NCBI GenBank assembly: GCA_023653245.1
Contig: JAMNXK010000012.1
Coordinates: 1-20,260, forward strand
Direction: 5' to 3'
DNA: 20,260 nucleotides
Source of the DNA: Tagaea sp.
Lineage (GTDB): Bacteria > Pseudomonadota > Alphaproteobacteria > CACIAM-22H2
The notes under the pieces are model-generated. The model made no database searches. It saw nothing but the letters and a program-made list of their open reading frames with translations, and was not told the origin of the DNA. Numbering within the stretch: position 1 is the first letter of the stretch; every line of letters starts with the position of its first letter. Positions 1-6,312 of the stretch are shown here, piece by piece. The position numbers were made by a program, and so were the translations under genes.

Positions 1-296
1 GCGAGGCGTTCCAGCGGCTGCTGGTCGAGAATGGCATCGAATGCTCGATGAGCCGCGCGGGCGACGTCTGGGACAATGCGGCGATGGAGAGCTTCTTCTC
101 GTCGCTGAAGGTCGAGCGGGTTGACCGCAAGGTCTATCGCACGCGCGACAAGGCCAGAGCCGACGTGTTCGACTACATCGAGCGCTTCTACAATCCGCGC
201 CGGCGTCATTCGACGCTTGGATACGAGAGCCCTATGGCGTTCGAGGCGAAGATGCGGATAGCTTAACTACGTGTCCACAGAACTCGGGGCATCCCA
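1..296 (+). mobile_element. Right end of an IS3-family insertion sequence (left part outside window)
   Basis: The window opens inside an IS3-family transposase reading frame, whose stop is at 264-266. About 30 bp later the sequence GTGTCCACAGAACTCGGG, running on to a terminal CA at 296 (roughly 271-296), has the form of an IS3-family right inverted repeat, which typically begins TG and ends CA. The left repeat and target duplication are outside the window, so the exact boundary is inferred. The element ends about 51 bp before the tRNA-Thr fragment. Confidence 0.7.
3..266 (+). CDS. IS3-family transposase OrfB, C-terminal part (5' truncated by window edge)
   Basis: The frame is open from the first base of the window, so only the C-terminal 87 residues of OrfB are visible. 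They contain the typical end of the DDE (rve) integrase core of IS3-family transposases. The segment GDVWDNAAMESFFSSLK carries the catalytic Glu of the DDE triad, and the segment FYNPRRRHSTLGYESPMAFE closes the domain as in almost all IS3 OrfB proteins. OrfB is normally produced by -1 frameshifting from OrfA and catalyses copy-out transposition through a circular intermediate. The Asp residues and OrfA lie upstream and cannot be judged, so whether the element is active is unknown. Its sequence style differs from the OrfA remnant at 2566-2816, so they probably come from different IS types. Confidence 0.9.
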   Translation, partial: EAFQRLLVENGIECSMSRAGDVWDNAAMESFFSSLKVERVDRKVYRTRDKARADVFDYIERFYNPRRRHSTLGYESPMAFEAKMRIA

Positions 297-347
297 GTAG
301 ACACACCGGAAGAGAACACGCAAAAATCCAAGTATCGCGCCAGGTTA

Positions 348-384
348 GCCGGGTTAGCTCAGCGGTAGAGCAGCGGTTTTGTAA
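348..384 (+). pseudogene. 5' half of tRNA-Thr(UGU), broken after the anticodon loop
   Basis: This stretch matches the first half of an alphaproteobacterial tRNA-Thr(UGU). It has acceptor strand GCCGGGT (348-354), TA, D-stem GCTC/GAGC (357-360 and 368-371) around a 7-nt D-loop, anticodon strand GCGGT (373-377) and loop TTTGTAA (378-384) with anticodon TGT at 380-382. The next bases (GACGGCGC...) do not pair with the anticodon stem. No variable loop, T-arm or 3' acceptor strand follows, and I see none elsewhere in the window. The break at the end of the anticodon loop is where many tyrosine recombinases cross over, so this may be an att junction of an old integration; that is inference. Confidence 0.75.
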
Positions 385-456
385 GACGGCGCTCGCTTCG
401 GGAAAGCTTGATTTTACTGAGTTTTCAAGTAGCGCTCGTTGCCCAGAGTGCCTGGG

Positions 457-480
457 TTTGCCTGGGGAATCCCACCCAAA
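457..480. repeat. Short inverted repeat downstream of the XRE gene
   Basis: TTTGCCTGGG and CCCACCCAAA flank a 4-nt GAAT loop, pairing perfectly except for two facing CC pairs. The octamer TGCCTGGG also occurs twice in tandem just before (449-456 and 459-466). It lies 16 bp past the stop of the minus-strand XRE gene but has no U-tract, so a terminator role is uncertain. It could also be a recombinase site, since it sits between the broken tRNA and the first gene. Confidence 0.35.
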
Positions 481-495
481 GTCCCACCGCGATTT

Positions 496-759
496 TCACT
501 CTTCCGGCGCCGGCTTCTTGCTTGGCTTGCGTGCTCTCACGCCGATGGGCCGCTTACCGCTTGACCCGCGATCGGACGGAAGATCCGACGGCTTCAACTT
601 CTGAATCAGCATGGCAGTCGGCGGCGAGATATTCCGAAGACCTTGCTCCCAATTTCGCCACGCACCTGCAGTGACGCCAACGACGCGCGCAGCCTGCTCT
701 TGGGTCAAGTTGTGCTTGATCCTCCAATTGTAGAGCGACTCGCGATCGAACTTAGCCAT
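496..759 (-). CDS. XRE-family helix-turn-helix regulator (87 aa)
   Basis: This is a small DNA-binding protein. Residues about 8-50 form a Cro/C1-type helix-turn-helix with the usual pattern (LYNWRIKHNLTQEQAARVVGV, then AWRNWEQG, where the second half is the recognition region). A basic, Pro-rich tail (about 55-87) follows. The ATG at 757-759 has no strong Shine-Dalgarno. The gene is divergent from the Lon-like ATPase at 836, with 76 bp between them containing a promoter and two overlapping inverted repeats, so it most likely represses that operon and perhaps itself. That role is inferred from arrangement only. A role as antitoxin-like controller is possible but not shown. Confidence 0.8.
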   Translation of the reverse strand: MAKFDRESLYNWRIKHNLTQEQAARVVGVTAGAWRNWEQGLRNISPPTAMLIQKLKPSDLPSDRGSSGKRPIGVRARKPSKKPAPEE

Positions 760-799
760 GGGCAGAGACTATCCCGGTCGTTGGGTAGGCAGAAAGGGA

Positions 800-835
800 T
801 TGACAACTACATCTATGTTGTATATATAGATACCC
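800..835 (+). promoter_or_regulatory. Promoter with overlapping operator-like palindromes, upstream of the AAA+ gene
   Basis: TTGACA (800-805), a 17-bp spacer and TATATA (823-828) form a near-ideal sigma-70 promoter. Two inverted repeats overlap it: ACAAC-N9-GTTGT (803-807/817-821) and ATCTAT-N9-ATAGAT (811-816/826-831). A repressor bound there would block RNA polymerase, and the divergent XRE gene is the obvious candidate. The -10 box ends only 7 bases before the ATG at 836, so the predicted transcript starts at or next to the start codon (leaderless). Confidence 0.65.
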
Positions 836-2221
836 ATGCCACACCGCAAGCGCCCCTTCGCCCGCGAAGATGTTCCTCTCGAAGACCTGCAAGCGCAGGA
901 GCTTTGGCGGACGACGCCTTTGGGGCGGTTGCAAACCTATGATCCCGACATGATCTGGCGCTACTTGCTTGAAGCCTGGCCTAACGTTCAACAAAGACCC
1001 GCCTTCAAGATGGCGAAGCGCTGCGATGAATGGTCGCTGATCGAACTGGCGCTCGCCGCTCGGGCCGCAAGCCTCGATGAAGACATCCAAGGTTCGCTCT
1101 GGTATCTCGCTGCCCTGCGCCAATCGCCCATCCCGGTTGCTGCCCTTCTCGCTTTGCTCTTGGGGCCGCTACCGTTTCCCCTGCTGACTCGGGAGCGCCG
1201 CGCCGCAGCCAGTTACTGGCGCAAATGCCTGATGAATTCGGAGCCGGTCGACAAAGCGGCCGATCTCGGCAGGAACTTTTCGCGCGTCGCGTCGCTGCTC
1301 AATACGGAGAAGGCGCTTCTCGCCGATGCGCAGCGGCCTGCGGATCAGCGTTGTCGCATGGTTCTATGCCCGGGCCTTCTCGGAGAACTGGCCACGGACA
1401 GCGACCTCAAGCCCTACCGAATGTTGGGCGACCCGTTGCCGCTTTGGCAACACACGATCGCGCCCGAGATTGTCGAGCGCACGCTGAAGCTCGAGTTTCC
1501 GCATCTTGAAGCGGCAATCCCCGGAGTGGTTGAAGCCGTTATGGATGGCGGGGCTCGTATAGCGCCCGCTGTGCTCCTCGTCGGGCCGCCGGGGATTGGC
1601 AAAGATTCACTCTGGCGGCGCGCATGTGCGCTCTCCGGACGACCATTCGTGGAGTTCGAGTTGGCGGGCTCGGCCGACTCCCGGACTTTGCGCGGAACTT
1701 CGCGCGGATGGTCGAGCCGGACGCCTAGCTATCCCGCGATGGTCGCACGCCGGCTTGGCCTCGCCAATCCGTTTCTGCTTCTGACGGAGCTTGATAAGGC
1801 CGGTGGTAGCCATTGGAATGGCGTCATAGCGGATACGCTCCTCTCCTGGCTGGAAGCGGGATCACGCTCGGCTTGGCACGATGAAGGTCTTGGCCTCACG
1901 ATAGATCTCTCGCGATTCACGTTTGGATTCTCCGCGAACAAACTGGACCAAATCCCGGGGCCGCTTCGCAGCCGCCTTCGGATTATCGAGCTCGAAAGTA
2001 TCCGCGAGGCGCATGTCCCCGAACTTCTCCAGCAAGCCGTCCAAAGACGAGCGGCGGCGCTCGGTATCCGCGCTGCGGACATCCCCGAGATCGATCCGCG
2101 CGTCGTCGCAAAACTACGCGGTCACACGCGCAAGGGTAGACTCAATCTTCGCATGATCGAGCGAATCATCGCCGTAATCGCGCCGGCGACACCTATTCCT
2201 GGCAACACGGTTATCAACTGA
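836..2221 (+). CDS. Lon-like AAA+ ATPase without protease domain (461 aa)
   Basis: Residues 1-235 are helix-rich with no domain I recognise. Residues 240-390 form an AAA+ module of the Lon type: Walker A GPPGIGKDS (250-258), Walker B region LLLTELDK (314-321), sensor-1 Asn in FSANKLDQIPGPL (368), and candidate arginine-finger residues in PLRSR (376-380). The order NP-LLL-E-DK ... DLS ... ANKLD-IP-PL-R closely follows Lon. A small helical lid ends at about 450. There is no Lon Ser-Lys protease domain, so it is an ATPase only. Two magnesium-binding positions are unusual: Asp257 replaces the Walker A Thr/Ser, and Thr317 replaces the Walker B Asp. No ribosome-binding site is visible and the promoter suggests a leaderless start at ATG 836. 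Its partner gene follows 14 bp later with a good RBS. Function is unknown; remodelling of protein or nucleoprotein is a guess from the fold. Confidence 0.8.
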   Translation: MPHRKRPFAREDVPLEDLQAQELWRTTPLGRLQTYDPDMIWRYLLEAWPNVQQRPAFKMAKRCDEWSLIELALAARAASLDEDIQGSLWYLAALRQSPIPVAALLALLLGPLPFPLLTRERRAAASYWRKCLMNSEPVDKAADLGRNFSRVASLLNTEKALLADAQRPADQRCRMVLCPGLLGELATDSDLKPYRMLGDPLPLWQHTIAPEIVERTLKLEFPHLEAAIPGVVEAVMDGGARIAPAVLLVGPPGIGKDSLWRRACALSGRPFVEFELAGSADSRTLRGTSRGWSSRTPSYPAMVARRLGLANPFLLLTELDKAGGSHWNGVIADTLLSWLEAGSRSAWHDEGLGLTIDLSRFTFGFSANKLDQIPGPLRSRLRIIELESIREAHVPELLQQAVQRRAAALGIRAADIPEIDPRVVAKLRGHTRKGRLNLRMIERIIAVIAPATPIPGNTVIN

Positions 2222-2235
2222 GCGCGGAGGCGATC

Positions 2236-2571
2236 GTGAAACCGAAGAAACAGATCTCGGCGACGGGAAATATCCGCGCGAAGCGAAATGGTCCGGGAAA
2301 AACCCGGTCCAAGAGAGCGAATACTCGAAGTCACCAACCGGCCTCGAAGGTCGCCGCCCATTCGCTTAACCTCACGGTCGACCCTGCCTATAAGTGCCGA
2401 GTCAGCGATGGCGTCGCTTCGGCAACGGGCGTGACCATGCCGTCCGCTCGCACCCTCCGCATTTGGGGAGCGCGTTTCGCAGCCAGCGTCGCAGTGATCA
2501 AAGCGATCATTGAAGACGGCGAGCCGATTTTGGCCTTCGTCGAGCAGCTCGTTGGACAGATCGTAGCTTGA
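2236..2571 (+). CDS. Small basic protein, probably 3'-truncated by an IS remnant (111 aa)
   Basis: This gene begins with GTG, preceded by a good ribosome-binding site (GGAGG at 2226-2230), 14 bp after the AAA+ gene, so the two form an operon. Residues 1-42 are very basic (Lys/Arg/Thr/Asn-rich), suggesting nucleic-acid contact or disorder. Residues about 45-111 are mixed, with a helical stretch near SVAVIKAIIEDGEPILAFVE. I recognise no family. The stop codon (2569-2571) lies at the junction with the IS3-type OrfA remnant read on the other strand, whose frame runs cleanly until about 2566. The natural C-terminus has therefore probably been lost and the present last residues may come from the junction. 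Confidence 0.55.
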   Translation: MKPKKQISATGNIRAKRNGPGKTRSKRANTRSHQPASKVAAHSLNLTVDPAYKCRVSDGVASATGVTMPSARTLRIWGARFAASVAVIKAIIEDGEPILAFVEQLVGQIVA

Positions 2572-2816
2572 CGCTCGCTATCGCCCGACAGCCGCTTTCT
2601 GCCGGCCTCCAGGAAGTCCTTTGACCACGCGTAGTAGAGGCTCTCGGCGATCCCTTCGCGGCGGCACAGCTCGGCGACCGAGTGCTCGCTGCGCAGGCCC
2701 GATAGAACGATCCGGATCTTCTCTTCGGAGGAGTACTTCTTGCGCGTCTGGCGGCGGATATCGCGGATATGCTGCTCGGCGGTGCCGGTCGGTGCGGTCT
2801 GTTTCATCGGTCTCAT
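2566..2816 (-). pseudogene. IS3-family OrfA fragment (N-terminal ~80 residues)
   Basis: The fragment carries the N-terminal DNA-binding part of an IS3-family OrfA. The run KYSSEEKIRIVLSGL followed by VAELCRREGIAESLYYAW is the characteristic Tnp_1 (PF01527) helix-turn-helix that recognises the terminal repeats, and FLEAGRKRLSGD closes it. Past ERQA the reading frame continues into foreign sequence (read in the opposite direction to the 111-aa gene) and loses all OrfA character, including the leucine zipper and frameshift window. The protein cannot support transposition. Confidence 0.85.
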
Positions 2817-2873
2817 CCTCGTCCCTTTCGCGGTGACGATGAGCCGAAAACGCTCCGGTACGCAAACACCTCA
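2566..2873 (-). mobile_element. Truncated IS3-family element remnant (left end plus start of orfA)
   Basis: On the minus strand the remnant begins at 2873 with TGAGGTGTTTGCG, consistent with an IS3-type terminal TG. It has a 57-bp leader and then an OrfA start at 2816. OrfA homology stops at about 2566, where the sequence becomes the tail of the adjacent 111-aa gene. The rest of orfA, all of orfB and the other terminal repeat are missing. The remnant separates the ATPase module from the nucleotidyltransferase module and probably marks a deletion or recombination junction. Confidence 0.75.
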
Positions 2874-3051
2874 ATCCGTCTCAAGGGCGCTGACGGGGAA
2901 CAAGGAGAGAAGCGATCAAACGAAAGACCATCGAGTACCGTCGCTTGCTGCACCGGCAGGCGACCGCCTAAACTGCCAACCCAGATGCGCGGAAGCCTCC
3001 GCTATCAATCGGGCCCTGCAGTCTCCAATATCCTGCCGACGGACACGCTCC

Positions 3052-3639
3052 ATGCCGATACCATCCTTCACCATTGACGGCGTGATGCCACCCTTCGTTG
3101 GCCCAAATGGGCCAGGCGGCGCTCCTGAAGATCTTTCACCCTATCCGACAACGGCGACCGAGGTGGTGACGACACTTGCCTCGACAGTAGCCCGCCGCAC
3201 GATCCTGAAAGGCTGGCTCGGTCATCGGGCGTCCCTGAGAGCGATCGGCTTTGACCGCGGCTTCCAATGGCTTGATGGGAGCTTTGTCGAAGACAAAGAG
3301 CCTCAGGATCTCGACATCGTTGGCTTTTTCTATCGGCCGCCCGGAATCCGTGACGGCAATATGCTCGCGCGTCTGATGCAGGCTAACATCGCCCTGTTCG
3401 GTCGCGCGCAAGTCAAGACAACCTACCGTCTCGACTTTTTTCCGGTTGACCTTAACGGCACGCCTGAGGCTCTTGTCAGCCTGACCCGTTACTGGCTTGG
3501 TCTGTTCTCACATCGCCGCCAGGACAGTCTTTGGAAAGGCATGCTGCAGGTTCGTCTTGAAGACGAGGCTGATGATACAGCGGCGCTGGCCATGCTCGAT
3601 CCCGCCGACGTCCAACCCGATAATGGAGGAGCGCCATGA
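3052..3639 (+). CDS. DUF6932-type nucleotidyltransferase-fold protein (195 aa)
   Basis: The protein opens MPIPSFTIDGVMPPF, the usual start of DUF6932 family members, which selects the ATG at 3052 although the frame is open further upstream and no strong RBS is seen. The middle has the Pol-beta nucleotidyltransferase signature: Gly76-Ser77 followed nine residues later by Asp86-x-Asp88 (LDGSFVEDKEPQDLDIV). A third acidic residue lies in YRLDFFPVD (Asp128). This is the minimal catalytic set of MNT-like enzymes that transfer AMP or another nucleotide. The stop overlaps the start of the next gene (ATGA, 3636-3639), so the two proteins are translationally coupled. MNT proteins often act as antitoxins or modifiers of a partner; whether this one does so is unknown. 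The family call rests on remembered sequence similarity. Confidence 0.75.
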   Translation: MPIPSFTIDGVMPPFVGPNGPGGAPEDLSPYPTTATEVVTTLASTVARRTILKGWLGHRASLRAIGFDRGFQWLDGSFVEDKEPQDLDIVGFFYRPPGIRDGNMLARLMQANIALFGRAQVKTTYRLDFFPVDLNGTPEALVSLTRYWLGLFSHRRQDSLWKGMLQVRLEDEADDTAALAMLDPADVQPDNGGAP

Positions 3640-4571
3640 CCAGCCTGCGCAAGCTCGAACGGGACTTCGCTCATGCTGACGCGGCCGCCGTGAACGGCCT
3701 GCTCGCGCAGCTTGGCGACGAAGACGTCATGGCGCGCTTTGGACTTGAGGCGCGACTCGCTGACTTGCAGCAAGAGATCGCGCGGCTCGACGCGGCCGGC
3801 GATGAGCCGACCGCGTCGGCTGCGCTGTTCTTCGGTGGCCGCCCGGTTCTCGGTCAACGCGGGATCGAGTGCGAGTTCGCCGGCACCGTCATCACCAAAT
3901 TCCAAGACATCGTGGCCAAGGTTCTCGCGCATGAGACCGGCGGCCTCGGCCAGCGGGGAGTCGTCGCCAACAAGGCCGCTTCCACGCTCCACATAACTAA
4001 CATCGTGCGTGGCTCGTTCGGATTCCTCCTGGAAGAAGCAGGATCGCAGCAGCACATGGTCGAAACGCCCCTGCGCGCGGCCGTTGACGAAGCGACTCGT
4101 CTGCTCGATGCCTTTGGCGAACCCGACGAAGAGCAATTCCGGACAGCGATCGAGACCATCGACGATCGTCTTTTGGGGACGGCGCGCGACTTCTTCAACA
4201 TCATGCGCTCGAACGGGGCGACGCTCCGTCTGGTTTCAGGCGAAACCGACCGAAGTTTCGGGACGGAAGCGGTCGAGCGGGCCGCGGAGCGGGCAACCTC
4301 CACCACGGTCCAGGACAGCGAAGAAATTCTGCGCGGGCAGCTCGGGGGCGTTCTGCCTGACGCACATCAGTTCGAATTCCGTGTCGGCGCGCCGCAAGAG
4401 ACCATACGCGGACGCATTGATCGCGCCCTGACCGCAGATGAACTCTCACGCTACAATCGGCAATGGGTCAATGTCGATGCCGTGGCGCGCGTGCGGGTTA
4501 AGCGAGTTCGTCGCAACGACGCGGTGGTTCGCGAAGCCTATACACTTATCGGCCTCGACGCGGCCCGATGA
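3636..4571 (+). CDS. Partner of the NTase-fold protein, function unknown (311 aa)
   Basis: I recognise no domain with confidence. Residues about 1-60 look like a helical or coiled-coil region. Residues about 60-120 are mixed and Gly-rich. Residues 125-205 are helical (LRAAVDEATRLLDAFGEP, IETIDDRLLGTARDFFNIM). Residues about 235-311 alternate hydrophobic residues like a beta-rich domain (QFEFRVG, VNVDAVARVRVKRVRR, AYTLIGLD), possibly an OB-like fold. There is no signal peptide, membrane segment, HEPN R-x4-6-H motif or nuclease motif that I can see. The ATGA overlap with the NTase gene makes a two-gene unit. It ends 8 bp before the convergent DUF6527 gene, with no terminator between. It could be a toxin or substrate controlled by the NTase, but this is inference from the pairing alone. 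Confidence 0.7.
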   Translation: MTSLRKLERDFAHADAAAVNGLLAQLGDEDVMARFGLEARLADLQQEIARLDAAGDEPTASAALFFGGRPVLGQRGIECEFAGTVITKFQDIVAKVLAHETGGLGQRGVVANKAASTLHITNIVRGSFGFLLEEAGSQQHMVETPLRAAVDEATRLLDAFGEPDEEQFRTAIETIDDRLLGTARDFFNIMRSNGATLRLVSGETDRSFGTEAVERAAERATSTTVQDSEEILRGQLGGVLPDAHQFEFRVGAPQETIRGRIDRALTADELSRYNRQWVNVDAVARVRVKRVRRNDAVVREAYTLIGLDAAR

Positions 4572-4579
4572 CATTCGGC

Positions 4580-4912
4580 TCAATCGCACCATTGCACGCG
4601 GCCGGCGCGTAGCCAGAAGTGTGACCGGCATCCGGTCTTTCGCCACACCGAAGGCGACAGGCTCGGTCGGCCCTTGGAATCAACGGCCAGGTCCCACCGC
4701 GGCTTGGCTTCAGGGATGACCAGAAGTTCGATTGTCGATCGGCACCCGCATGGGCACCGAAATCCAACGCACCAATCCTCGGCGCCGTCGCGCGCCACGA
4801 CGAGATCGCGCCGGGGCAACGTTGCCGGAGGACTATCGCCTTCAACGACGCGCAAGCGGCGCGCGGGCGCGACCCGCTCCCAAAGCGCGCGCCACAATCG
4901 CTGCCAACTCAT
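4580..4912 (-). CDS. DUF6527 Cys-rich protein of the Ubl operon (110 aa)
   Basis: The start ATG (4910-4912) overlaps the stop of the JAB/E1 gene (ATGA), so it is the third gene of the operon; the frame is open further upstream but that is the antisense of the E1 gene. The protein matches the DUF6527 pattern: a clustered C-P-C-G-C (Cys53, 55, 57), then PRWDLAVDSKGRPSLSPSVW, then TGCRSHF (Cys95, His98) and a terminal WC (Cys109). The Cys/His set suggests zinc binding. From memory, DUF6527 proteins recur in operons with multi-ubiquitin, E2 and JAB/ThiF genes. Their biochemical role is not established to my knowledge; ligase-like or adaptor functions are possible. Confidence 0.85.
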   Translation of the reverse strand: MSWQRLWRALWERVAPARRLRVVEGDSPPATLPRRDLVVARDGAEDWCVGFRCPCGCRSTIELLVIPEAKPRWDLAVDSKGRPSLSPSVWRKTGCRSHFWLRAGRVQWCD

Positions 4913-6312
4913 GAGCGAGGCTTCGTAATGCGAGGGCCGAACATCGGGAGGCCGAGCAGCGGCTCGCGCGCACCCCGGCCAAGCACCGCCAACGGGCACG
5001 TCGTGAAGCCGTCTTCGGCGGTGTATTCTTCCTCGCACGCGGCCAAACTGAACGTCGTCCGCGCATAGAGCCGGTTGGGGTCGAGCCGAAACGGATAGGC
5101 CCGGGCAATGAACTCGTTCACGCAAGCCGACGCCGCGCGCATGTTGAGCGTGATCACAGCGGGCGCCTCCTCGACCGCGCCCTTGATATAGCCGGCCTGG
5201 AGCTCTTGCCGATGCGCCTCGGGCGCGACTTTGCGCAGATATTCGGCGCGAAGGCTCTCGGGCGTGTAGACGCCACGATCACCGAGCGTCGCGCCGCCTG
5301 GCTGCACATAGTCGATGCGACCGCAGACATCGCCGATCGCGATGCCGTCCACGGTCTTCCGCGTCGGAATCGTCACGCCGGCATCGAAGACCGGAATCAG
5401 GAACGCCGCGCTGATCAGGTCGACGATCTGGCGCGCTTCCAGCGTATCGACACAGCAGAACAGCACGTCACAGCCAGCCGCCACGATCACCGCCTCACGG
5501 GTGGCGATCGACAGATCGAGGGGCTCGACAATCCCGGCACCGCGATAGGCATGTACCGCCGCCGCGAACATCTCGACCTTCTTGCGCCGGGCGGCGGCAT
5601 CGGCCAACGTCGAATTCACGATGCGGTTGAGGTTGCGCAGCTCGACGCGGTCAAAGTCGATCGGCACAATTTTGCCGAATCCCAACCGTCCGATCTGCTC
5701 GCCGACGATAGATCCGGTTCCGGACACACCGATCACCCCGGCGGTGAGATCGCCCAGCTCGCGGCTCATGTCGCTCGTGAACGCGACCGGACGCCGCGCC
5801 AAGTCGGTCAGCGTCACGCTGGCGCTCCAGAAGTAGCGGAGATCGTCGCCCGCCACCGCGACCAGATCGATCGGGCGAGCGCGCATATCGGCGCTGTAGA
5901 GCCGCGCTCGCACACTTCCGTCGGCGATCATGATCGCCGACCCATGCTCCTCGCTGCAGGCCGCGAATAGCGATGGCAGCACGCGCTGGTCGCTTTCATC
6001 ATCGACGTCGGAGAACGCAAACAAGCCGCCAGGATGCGAGTGGATCAGAACAATCGTCAGGCCCTCGCCTTCGGCCAGGTCGATTGCCTCTTCGATGTAT
6101 GCGCCGGGCCAGGTAATGGCGTCGCGGGCGCGGCGCGCACAGGCTTCGTGCGGCACAAGGATCATGTCCCGTGCGACGAGGCGCACGCGCGGCCCGGGGC
6201 TGCGCGTGCAGACGAGCAAGGCGGCCGCCTCGAGTCCATCGCCCGGAAAGAGGTGTGTGTGGAGCGCGCCATGCATGACGCCGGAAAGGGCAAGCGTAGT
6301 CGCGGGCCTCAC
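4909..6312 (-). CDS. JAB deubiquitinase-like / ThiF-family E1 fusion (467 aa)
   Basis: The N-terminal domain (about 10-150) is a JAB/JAMM metalloprotease. Glu28 and H-S-H-P (91-94), with Ser101 and Asp104, give an exact H-x-H-x7-S-x2-D motif, so it should be able to cleave Ubl adducts. Residues about 165-440 are a ThiF/MoeB-type E1. They have a nucleotide-binding loop VIGVSGTGSIVG (193-204), DFDRVELRNLNR (219-230, with the conserved Asp and Arg/Asn residues) and CCVDTLEAR (286-294). E1s adenylate the C-terminus of a ubiquitin-like protein. The usual PG-x-C-x-x-C crossover-loop segment is here PGGATLG (338-344), without Cys; Cys330 just before it is a possible substitute. The GTG start overlaps the preceding stop (GTGA, 6309-6312), giving tight coupling to the Ubl/E2 gene. 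Confidence 0.9.
   Translation of the reverse strand: MRPATTLALSGVMHGALHTHLFPGDGLEAAALLVCTRSPGPRVRLVARDMILVPHEACARRARDAITWPGAYIEEAIDLAEGEGLTIVLIHSHPGGLFAFSDVDDESDQRVLPSLFAACSEEHGSAIMIADGSVRARLYSADMRARPIDLVAVAGDDLRYFWSASVTLTDLARRPVAFTSDMSRELGDLTAGVIGVSGTGSIVGEQIGRLGFGKIVPIDFDRVELRNLNRIVNSTLADAAARRKKVEMFAAAVHAYRGAGIVEPLDLSIATREAVIVAAGCDVLFCCVDTLEARQIVDLISAAFLIPVFDAGVTIPTRKTVDGIAIGDVCGRIDYVQPGGATLGDRGVYTPESLRAEYLRKVAPEAHRQELQAGYIKGAVEEAPAVITLNMRAASACVNEFIARAYPFRLDPNRLYARTTFSLAACEEEYTAEDGFTTCPLAVLGRGAREPLLGLPMFGPRITKPRS

Noticed and set aside
2740..3051. 5' extension of the DUF6932 frame
   Set aside because: It is IS remnant plus low-quality sequence; the family's usual N-terminus starts at ATG 3052.
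5206..5970. 254-codon plus-strand frame opposite the JAB/E1 gene
   Set aside because: It covers the E1 nucleotide-binding loop in antisense and has no motif of its own.
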